From: Actinomycetota bacterium | GTDB lineage: Bacteria; Actinomycetota; Actinomycetes; JACCUZ01 | Length of the DNA stretch: 8,411 nucleotides | NCBI GenBank assembly: GCA_030841195.1 | Contig: JAVEDA010000339.1 | Location: 1 to 8,411, forward strand | Direction of reading: 5' to 3' | Shown: piece after piece, positions 1 to 5,543 of the stretch | Layout of the letters: each line of letters starts with the position of its first letter | Numbering within the stretch: position 1 is the stretch's first letter | The notes under the pieces: generated by a model | What the model was told of the DNA's origin: nothing | The model's input: the letters and a program-made list of their open reading frames with translations, nothing else | The model's database searches: none | Position numbers and translations under genes: made by a program

Positions 1-164
1 ACGTGCTGCTGGCGATGGGCGTGCCCGAGGCGCTGGCCCGTGGGTCGCTGCGGTTCTCCCTCGGGCACACCTCCACCCAGGCCGACGTCGACGCCGTCGC
101 CGAGGCGATCGGCCCGGTGGTCGAGCGAGCCCGGCGGGCCGGCCAGAACGGCGTACGGGGATGA
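1..164 (+). CDS. Cysteine desulfurase (IscS/NifS type), C-terminal fragment
   Basis: This is the last 53 codons of a gene that begins before the window; the reading frame starts at base 3 and ends at the TGA at 162-164. The fragment contains GSLRFSLGHTSTQADVD, which is characteristic of the small C-terminal domain of class V aminotransferase-fold cysteine desulfurases. It then ends in a helix rich in Ala, Val and Arg. These PLP enzymes take sulfur from cysteine as a persulfide and pass it to iron-sulfur scaffolds or thiolation enzymes. The PLP lysine and catalytic cysteine lie upstream and cannot be checked. The stop codon overlaps the mnmA start (ATGA, 161-164), so translation is probably coupled and MnmA is a likely sulfur acceptor. 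In M. tuberculosis the iscS-like gene Rv3025c also precedes mnmA. I cannot tell IscS, NifS or SufS apart from this fragment. Confidence 0.88.
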   Translation, partial: VLLAMGVPEALARGSLRFSLGHTSTQADVDAVAEAIGPVVERARRAGQNGVRG

Positions 165-1246
165 GGGTGCTGGCGGCCATGTCCGGGGGCGTGGACTCCG
201 CGGTCGCGGCCGCCCGCGCCGCGGAGGCCGGCCACGACGTCACCGGCGTGCACCTGGCCCTGTCCAGCAACCCGGCGTCGTTCCGGTCCGGTGCCCGCGG
301 CTGCTGCACCCTGGAGGACGCCCGGGACGCCCGGCGGGCAGCCGACGTCATCGGGATCCCGTTCTACGTCTGGGACCTGGCCGAGCGGTTCCGCCAGGAC
401 GTGGTCGACGACTTCGTGGCGGAGTACGCCGCGGGCCGCACGCCGAACCCGTGCCTGCGCTGCAACGAGAAGATCAAGTTCTCTGCGGTGCTCGACAAGG
501 CGCTCGCGCTGGACTTCGACTCGGTCTGCACCGGCCACTACGCCCGGGTCGAGGACGGCCGCCTGCTCCGGGCCGTCGACGAGACCAAGGACCAGTCCTA
601 CGTGCTGGGGGTGCTCACCGAGCGGCAGGTGGCGCACGCGATGTTCCCGCTGGGGGACACCCGCAAGACCGACGTCCGGCGCGAGGCCGAGCAGCGAGGC
701 CTGGCCGTGGCCGCCAAGCCGGACAGCCACGACATCTGCTTCATCGCCGACGGCGACACCGCGGGGTTCCTGCAGCGCTCGCTCGGCAGCGAGCCCGGCC
801 CGGTGGTCGACACCGATGGCGTCCAGGTCGGCGAGCACGACGGTGCCTACGCCTTCACCGTCGGCCAGCGCAAGGGGCTGCGGATCGGTCGGCCGGCCCC
901 GGACGGACTGCCGCGCTACGTGCTCGACGTGTCCCCGGTGACCCGCACCGTCACCGTCGGCACCGCCGAGCAGCTCGACGTCGGGCGCCTGGTCGGTGTC
1001 CGGCCGGTCTGGACCGGGCCGCCCCCCGGCGTACCGACGGCATGTCTCGCGCAGGTCCGCGCCCATGGTGACCCGGTGGCAGCCACGGCGTGGTGCGAGG
1101 GGGACACCCTGGTGGTCGAGCTGGTCGAGCCGCTGCGCGGCGTCGCGCCCGGCCAGGCCGTGGTGCTGTACGACGGTGACGCGGTGCTCGGGTCTGCCAC
1201 CATCGACGCCACGACGGCGATGCCCCCGATGCCCGCAACCATCTGA
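161..1246 (+). CDS. mnmA: tRNA-specific 2-thiouridylase MnmA (361 aa)
   Basis: MnmA thiolates uridine 34 in the wobble position of tRNA(Lys), tRNA(Glu) and tRNA(Gln): it adenylates the base with ATP and then inserts sulfur. The ATP-pyrophosphatase P-loop SGGVDS is at residues 8-13. NPCLRCNEKIKF at 96-107 holds C101, aligned by motif with the E. coli nucleophile Cys102, and a further C98. DSHDICFI at 188-195 holds C193, equivalent to E. coli Cys199. GQRKGL (235-240) marks the central domain, followed by a beta-barrel-like C-terminal domain. Length is normal for the family. The ATG at 161 is chosen because it gives the canonical MRVLAAMSGGVDS N-terminus and overlaps the upstream desulfurase stop by 4 bp. 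A CC pair at 48-49 is an extra feature that I believe is common in actinobacterial homologues. The reading frame appears intact. Confidence 0.96.
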   Translation: MRVLAAMSGGVDSAVAAARAAEAGHDVTGVHLALSSNPASFRSGARGCCTLEDARDARRAADVIGIPFYVWDLAERFRQDVVDDFVAEYAAGRTPNPCLRCNEKIKFSAVLDKALALDFDSVCTGHYARVEDGRLLRAVDETKDQSYVLGVLTERQVAHAMFPLGDTRKTDVRREAEQRGLAVAAKPDSHDICFIADGDTAGFLQRSLGSEPGPVVDTDGVQVGEHDGAYAFTVGQRKGLRIGRPAPDGLPRYVLDVSPVTRTVTVGTAEQLDVGRLVGVRPVWTGPPPGVPTACLAQVRAHGDPVAATAWCEGDTLVVELVEPLRGVAPGQAVVLYDGDAVLGSATIDATTAMPPMPATI

Positions 1247-1263
1247 CCGGGGAGGGAGGGGCC

Positions 1264-1889
1264 GTGCGGCTCGGTGCCCACCTGCCGCTGGCCGACGATG
1301 CTGACCTCCCTTGCGGCCCTCGCTCAGGGCTCGGTGATCAGCGGCCTCGGCCCGGGGTCGAGCCGGGTCGACCTCGAGGCCGTCGGCGTCCCGTACGACG
1401 AGCGATGGGCCCGGTTCGACGAGGCCCTCCGAGTGGTCCGCGCGCTGGTCCACGGCGAGCCCACCGGACCCACCCGGTTCTCCTCGGTCGATGGCGTCGG
1501 TCGCGGACGGCTGGTTCGCCTCGGCGTACAACGCCACCCCGGAGCAGTACGCCGCGGCCCGGGCCCGGCTGGACGAGCACCTGCGGACCGCCGGTCGGGA
1601 GCCCGACGCGTTCCCCGATGCGGTGGCGACCACCTGGCTCTACCTGACCGAGAGCCGGCGGGAGTCCGAGCGGGTGCTCGGCGAGGTGCTGGCTCCCACT
1701 CTCGGCCGTGACCCCGAGCAGCTCGCCCACCTGCCGGTCGGCAGCCCCGAGCACTGTGCCGACGCGCTGGCCGCCTACGCGGCCGCCGGTGCGCGGGAGC
1801 TGCTGGTCTGGCCGGTGCGGGACGGCGTCGCCCAGCTGGAGCGCTGCGCGGCCGTGGCGTCGGCCGCGGGGTCCGGCTGGCTACGGTGA
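1264..1889 (+). pseudogene. Decayed LLM-class F420/flavin-dependent oxidoreductase, pieces in three frames
   Basis: The start looks genuine: a purine-rich ribosome site (GGGAGG, 1254-1259) four bases before a GTG that opens with MRLGAHLPLAD, the usual start of TIM-barrel luciferase-like monooxygenases. The family likeness stops after about 12 codons. It resumes in the +1-shifted frame from about 1298 to 1490 with SLAALAQGSVISGLGPGSS and VGVPYDERWARFDEAL. It then moves to a third frame from about 1491 with ADGWFASAYNATPEQY, running to the TGA at 1887-1889 and including WLYLTESR and LPVGSPEHCADALAAY. Family members are about 280-310 residues. Here roughly 80 residues of the barrel are missing at the first junction and some 35-50 at the second. 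Those sizes are estimates from memory of the family. Reading from the GTG gives only a frameshifted 127-residue peptide (to 1647). A pseudogene is more likely than a recoded gene because whole blocks are absent; assembly collapse is the alternative. Confidence 0.82.
1882..1887 (+). promoter_or_regulatory. Candidate leaderless-transcript -10 box (TACGGT)
   Basis: TACGGT fits the actinobacterial TANNNT -10 consensus and lies exactly six bases before the deaminase GTG at 1894. That is the spacing expected if transcription starts on the initiation codon, as is common in actinobacteria. No convincing Shine-Dalgarno precedes this GTG (only GAG at 1888-1890), which fits leaderless expression. I see no good TTGACA-like -35. 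The hexamer also spans the last sense codons and stop of the pseudogene, so chance occurrence is quite possible. Confidence 0.35.
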
Positions 1890-1893
1890 GCCC

Positions 1894-2361
1894 GTGACCT
1901 TCACCGACCTGCTGGAGACCGTGGTGCAGCACGCGACCCGCAACGTGACCGACGGCGGCGGCCCGTTCGCGGCCGCGGTGGTGCGCGAGGGTCACGTGGT
2001 GGCCGAGGGCGTCAACCGGGTCACCCGCGACCTGGACCCGACCGCGCACGCCGAGGTCGTGGCGATCCGGGCCGCCTGCCAGGCACTGGGGGACCACGTG
2101 CTCAGCGGGTGCCTGTTGGTCTCCTCCTGCGAGCCGTGCCCGCTGTGCCTGTCGGCCGCGCTCTGGGCCCGGGTCGACCGGGTCGTCTATGCCGCCGACC
2201 GCGACGACGCGGCCAGGGGCGGCTTCGACGACCGGGCCTTCTACGCGCTGTTCGACCGGCCCCGGGACACCTGGGACCTGCGGGTCGAGCAGCACCGGGT
2301 CGACTCGGCCCGAGAGCCGTTCGACGCGTGGCTGGCCAGCCCCGACCGGGTCGACTACTGA
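1894..2361 (+). CDS. Guanine/nucleoside deaminase, GuaD-like (155 aa)
   Basis: This is a zinc-dependent hydrolytic deaminase of the cytidine-deaminase superfamily, cytosolic, probably converting guanine to xanthine in purine salvage. HAE at residues 52-54 supplies the zinc ligand H52 and proton shuttle E54; SCEPCPLC at 78-85 supplies zinc ligands C82 and C85. The segment DPTAHAEVVAIRAAC, the later FDDRAFY and the C-terminal PFDAWLASPDRVDY closely track Bacillus subtilis guanine deaminase as I recall it, and the length matches (about 156). TadA tRNA adenosine deaminases lack this C-terminal tail, so TadA is less likely despite the tRNA-modification neighbours. The GTG at 1894 is chosen because it follows the previous stop closely and gives a family-length N-terminus (MTFTDLLE); reading further upstream would enter the pseudogene in another frame. 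Substrate specificity is inferred. Confidence 0.88.
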   Translation: MTFTDLLETVVQHATRNVTDGGGPFAAAVVREGHVVAEGVNRVTRDLDPTAHAEVVAIRAACQALGDHVLSGCLLVSSCEPCPLCLSAALWARVDRVVYAADRDDAARGGFDDRAFYALFDRPRDTWDLRVEQHRVDSAREPFDAWLASPDRVDY

Positions 2362-2368
2362 GGTGCCC

Positions 2369-3382
2369 GTGACCCTCTGGCGCCCGGCGTCCGGCAGCGC
2401 GACCGGTGTCGGCTCGCTGCCCGGTACCGAGCCGCGCGAGGCTGCCGCCCTGGTGACGGGCGAGCTGCCCGACCTGCCGCACCTGCCCGAGCTGCCCGGC
2501 CGCGGCCCCGGCGCCGACATGCTCGGCCGGGCCGGGGCGCTGCTGGTGGACCTGCACGTCGACCTCCAGCCGTCCGGGTGGCGGTTGGTCGACCGGGCCG
2601 GCATGGACGAGCGGCGGGCCCGCAGCTACCTCGGCCAGGACCTCGACGAGCTCGAGTCGCACGCCGACGGCTTCGTCGGCCCGGTCAAGGTGCAGGTCTG
2701 CGGCCCGTGGACGGCGGCGGCAGCGCTGCAGCTGCCCCGGGGCGAGCCGGTGCTCAAGGACCCCTCGGCGGTCCGGGACCTGGTGGCCTCGCTCACCGAG
2801 GGCCTGCTGCTGCACCTCCGGGACCTGCGCGCCCGGCTCCCTGGTGCGGAGCCCGTGCTCCAGCTGGACGAGCCGTCGCTGCCGGCGGTGATCGCCGGCG
2901 CGGTGCGCTCCTCCTCCGGTGCCACCACCGTCGCGCCCGTCAAGGAGACCGACGCCGAGGACGTGCTGAGCGCCCTCGTCGCCGCGGTGGGCGTCCCCGT
3001 CGTCGTGCACTGCTGCGCCGCCCGGCCGCCGGTGGCGCTGGCGCGCCGCGCCGGCGCGGCCGGAGTCTCGGTCGACCTCACCCTGCTGGGCCAGGACATG
3101 GACGACGAGCTCGGCGAGGCAGTCGAGTCGGGGCTCGTCCTGCTCGCCGGCCTGGTGCCGTCGGTGGCCGGCGGCCGGGGCTCGATGTCGGGCGTCGGGG
3201 CTACGGTCGAGCCGGTCCGCCAGCTCTGGGCGCGGCTCGGTCTCGACCAGCAGCGGCTCGTCGACCAGGTGGTCGTCACTCCCACCTGCGGGCTGGCCGG
3301 GGCGTCGCCGCCGCATGCCCGGGCCGCACTGACCCTGGCCCGGGAGGCGGCTCGGGCACTGACGGAGATGGAGGTCCCGTGA
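2369..3382 (+). CDS. MetE-like zinc methyltransferase, C-terminal catalytic domain only (337 aa)
   Basis: This resembles the C-terminal half of cobalamin-independent methionine synthase (UROD/MetE-like fold). GSLPG is at 15-19, QLDEP at 165-169 (compare QIDEP in MetE), HCC at 214-216, and TPTCGLAG around C307. H214, C216 and C307 match the MetE zinc ligands that activate homocysteine thiolate. Full MetE is about 750 residues with a duplicated N-terminal barrel; here only the catalytic half is present, as in 'core-MetE' and in the ligA-adjacent mycobacterial protein Rv3015c. Its methyl donor and acceptor cannot be read from sequence, so methionine synthesis is plausible but unproven. GTG at 2369 is preferred because GAGG (2360-2363) lies five bases upstream; an in-frame GTG at 2363 would add two residues. 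The stop overlaps the ligA start by 4 bp (GTGA, 3379-3382), indicating coupled translation. Confidence 0.85.
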   Translation: MTLWRPASGSATGVGSLPGTEPREAAALVTGELPDLPHLPELPGRGPGADMLGRAGALLVDLHVDLQPSGWRLVDRAGMDERRARSYLGQDLDELESHADGFVGPVKVQVCGPWTAAAALQLPRGEPVLKDPSAVRDLVASLTEGLLLHLRDLRARLPGAEPVLQLDEPSLPAVIAGAVRSSSGATTVAPVKETDAEDVLSALVAAVGVPVVVHCCAARPPVALARRAGAAGVSVDLTLLGQDMDDELGEAVESGLVLLAGLVPSVAGGRGSMSGVGATVEPVRQLWARLGLDQQRLVDQVVVTPTCGLAGASPPHARAALTLAREAARALTEMEVP

Positions 3383-5454
3383 CCGACGCCAGGCACCGGC
3401 ACGCCGAGCTGGTCGAGCAGGTCGACCGGGCCCGGTTCGACTACTTCGTGCAGGACTCGCCGACGCTGGCCGACGGTGCCTACGACCGGATGATGCGCGA
3501 GCTGCAGGAGATCGAGGAGGCCAACCCGGACCTGCGGACGCCGGACTCGCCGACCCAGACCGTCGGCGGGACCTTCTCCACCGAGTTCACGGCGGTCGAC
3601 CACCTCGAGCGGATGATGAGCCTGGACAACGCCTTCTCCGCCGAGGAGCTGGCGGCCTGGGCCGACCGGGTGGAGCGGGACCGCGGCACCGCCGCCGTGC
3701 ACTACCTGTGCGAGATCAAGGTCGACGGCGTCGCGATCAACCTCCTTTACGAGAAGGGCCGGCTGACCCGGGCGCTGACCCGCGGCAACGGCACCACCGG
3801 CGAGGATGTCACCCTCAACATCCGCACCCTCGACAACGTCCCCGATCGCCTCACCGGCAAGGACGTGCCGGCCCTGCTCGAGGTGCGCGGCGAGGTGTAC
3901 TTCCCGGTGGCGGGCTTCGCCGACCTCAACGCCGCGCTGGTCGAGGCCGGCAAGGCGCCGTTCGCCAACCCGCGCAACGCCGCCGCCGGGTCGTTGCGGC
4001 AGAAGGACCCCCGCGTCACCGCGAGCCGGCCGCTGACGATGGTGGTGCACGGCGTCGGCGCCCGCGAGGGCTTCACGGCGGCTCGGCAGTCCGAGGCCTA
4101 CGACGCCCTGCGCGCGCTCGGCCTGCCGGTCAGCGACCGGTTCCGGGTCGTCGACGACCTGGCCGGCGTGCTGGACTACGTCGACTACTACGGCGAGCAC
4201 CGGCACGACGTCGAGCACGAGATCGACGGCGTGGTGGTCAAGGTCGACGAGGTGTCGGTGCAGCGCCGGCTGGGCTCCACCTCGCGGGCACCCCGCTGGG
4301 CGATCGCGTTCAAGTACCCGCCCGAAGAGGTGACGACGACGCTGCTCGACATCCGGGTCAACGTCGGGCGCACCGGCCGGGTGACGCCGTACGGCGTGAT
4401 GGAGCCGGTCTTCGTCAGCGGGTCGACCGTCGAGCAGGCGACGCTGCACAACGCGTCCGAGGTCGAGCGCAAGGGGGTGCTGATCGGGGACTCGGTGGTG
4501 CTGCGCAAGGCGGGCGACGTGATCCCCGAGATCGTCGGGCCGGTCATCGCGCTGCGCGACGAGTCGAAGGTCCGCGCCTTCGTGATGCCGACCGAGTGCC
4601 CGGCGTGCGGGACGCCGCTGAAGCCGGAGAAGGAGGGCGACGCCGACATCCGCTGCCCGAACAGCCGGTCCTGCCCGGCCCAGCTGCGCGAGCGGTTGTT
4701 CCACCTGGCCGGCCGAGGGGCGTTCGACATCGATGTGCTCGGCTACGAGGCCGCGGTCGCCCTGCTCGACGCCGGCGTCGTGCAGGACGAGGGTGACGTC
4801 TTCGACCTCGACGAGGACAAGCTGCTGCGGGCCCCGCTGTTCCGGCTCAAGGACGGCGGGCTGACCGCAAACGCCACCAAGCTGCTGGCCGCGATCGCCG
4901 CCGCCAAGGAGCGGCCGCTCTGGCGGGTCCTGGTCGCCCTGTCCGTCCGGCACGTCGGTCCCACGGCCGCCCAGGCGCTGGCCCGCGAGCTGCGGTCGGT
5001 CGACGCCGTCTTCGCCGCGGACGCCGACCGGCTGGCCGGCGTGGACGGGGTCGGACCCGTGATCGCCGACGCGCTGCGCGAGTGGTGGGAGGTCGACTGG
5101 CACCGGGCGATCGTCGACAAGTGGCGCAAGGCCGGCGTCCGGCTGGTCGAGGACGCGGAGGACGAGGGACCCCGACCGCTCGAGGGGCTCAGCATCGTCG
5201 TGACCGGCTCGCTGGAGGGCTTCTCCCGCGACGGGGCCAGGGAGGCCGTCCAGTCGCTGGGCGGCAAGGTGTCCGGCTCGGTCTCGAAGAAGACCGACTT
5301 CGTGGTGGTCGGCGAGAGCCCGGGCACAAAGCTGGACAAGGCGGTGCAGCTCGGGCGCCCGGTCCTGGACGAGGCCGGGTTCCGGGTCCTGCTGGAGCAG
5401 GGGCCGGACGCCGCGCGTGCTGCCGCCCGCCCGGCGGCGGACGCACCGGCCTGA
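3379..5454 (+). CDS. ligA: NAD+-dependent DNA ligase LigA (691 aa)
   Basis: LigA seals nicks during replication (Okazaki joining) and repair, using NAD+ to adenylate its active-site lysine. All expected domains are present in order. The Ia NAD-binding domain contains YFVQDSPTLADGAYD (22-36). The nucleotidyltransferase core has CEIKVDG at 111-117, with K114 as the adenylated lysine, and PFANPRNAAAGSLRQ around 194-208. The OB fold has TGRVTPYGVMEPV around 332-344. The zinc finger uses C407, C410, C426 and C432. Helix-hairpin-helix repeats span about 435-575, with VGPTAAQAL and VDGVGPVIADAL, and a BRCT domain spans about 599-675 with IVVTGSLEGFSR. Length is normal. GTG at 3379 is chosen for the GGAGG at 3370-3374 four bases upstream and the 4-bp overlap with the MetE-like gene. 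An Ala-rich tail (678-691) is dispensable-looking. Confidence 0.97.
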   Translation: MTDARHRHAELVEQVDRARFDYFVQDSPTLADGAYDRMMRELQEIEEANPDLRTPDSPTQTVGGTFSTEFTAVDHLERMMSLDNAFSAEELAAWADRVERDRGTAAVHYLCEIKVDGVAINLLYEKGRLTRALTRGNGTTGEDVTLNIRTLDNVPDRLTGKDVPALLEVRGEVYFPVAGFADLNAALVEAGKAPFANPRNAAAGSLRQKDPRVTASRPLTMVVHGVGAREGFTAARQSEAYDALRALGLPVSDRFRVVDDLAGVLDYVDYYGEHRHDVEHEIDGVVVKVDEVSVQRRLGSTSRAPRWAIAFKYPPEEVTTTLLDIRVNVGRTGRVTPYGVMEPVFVSGSTVEQATLHNASEVERKGVLIGDSVVLRKAGDVIPEIVGPVIALRDESKVRAFVMPTECPACGTPLKPEKEGDADIRCPNSRSCPAQLRERLFHLAGRGAFDIDVLGYEAAVALLDAGVVQDEGDVFDLDEDKLLRAPLFRLKDGGLTANATKLLAAIAAAKERPLWRVLVALSVRHVGPTAAQALARELRSVDAVFAADADRLAGVDGVGPVIADALREWWEVDWHRAIVDKWRKAGVRLVEDAEDEGPRPLEGLSIVVTGSLEGFSRDGAREAVQSLGGKVSGSVSKKTDFVVVGESPGTKLDKAVQLGRPVLDEAGFRVLLEQGPDAARAAARPAADAPA

Positions 5455-5543
5455 CCCCGGGCGGTCCGGGCTACAGGAACGGCCCGGGAGCGCCGAAAGA
5501 TCGGGAGACGGTGCGGGGGTGCCGTAACGGGACCAGTTGCGGC
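5455..5543 (+). other. 89-bp gap between ligA and the cyclic-di-GMP gene, with two hairpins
   Basis: No gene is seen here. The stretch holds the hairpin at 5465-5488 and a second one, ACGGTGC (5508-5514) with GTGCCGT (5519-5525) around GGGG, seven pairs including two G-U. The second hairpin ends 18 bases before the ATG at 5544. No clear SigA-type -10 is visible. This is the largest non-coding gap in the window apart from the pseudogene, so a promoter for the downstream gene would be expected here if it is independently transcribed. Confidence 0.5.
5465..5488 (+). terminator. Possible hairpin terminator after ligA
   Basis: TCCGGGCT (5465-5472) pairs with GGCCCGGG (5481-5488), giving eight pairs with G-U at both ends, around an 8-base loop. 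It starts 10 bases after the ligA stop, a fitting place for transcription to end or pause. No T-run follows, so it is not a classical intrinsic terminator; high-GC actinobacteria often use such tail-less hairpins, but GC-rich sequence also folds by chance. Confidence 0.3.

Noticed and set aside
40..1071. + strand open frame of 343 codons overlapping mnmA
   Set aside because: Arg/Pro/Gly-rich shadow of mnmA in another frame; mnmA has every catalytic motif.
1264..1647. A 127-residue protein from the GTG at 1264
   Set aside because: After about 12 family-like residues it becomes an Arg/Pro-rich frameshifted product; it is treated as part of the pseudogene.
1264..1889. Programmed frameshifting to join the three oxidoreductase pieces
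   Set aside because: Joining the frames would still leave two family blocks missing, and no slippery heptamer or stimulatory structure stands out at the junctions.
2578..3378. Upstream extension of ligA to a start at 2578
   Set aside because: The added ~267 residues are an Arg/Gly/Pro-rich shadow of the MetE-like gene; family length and N-terminal motif begin at the GTG at 3379.
5490..5543. A cyclic-di-GMP riboswitch upstream of the GGDEF-EAL gene
   Set aside because: The gap is too short and I cannot find the conserved GEMM tetraloop/receptor arrangement.
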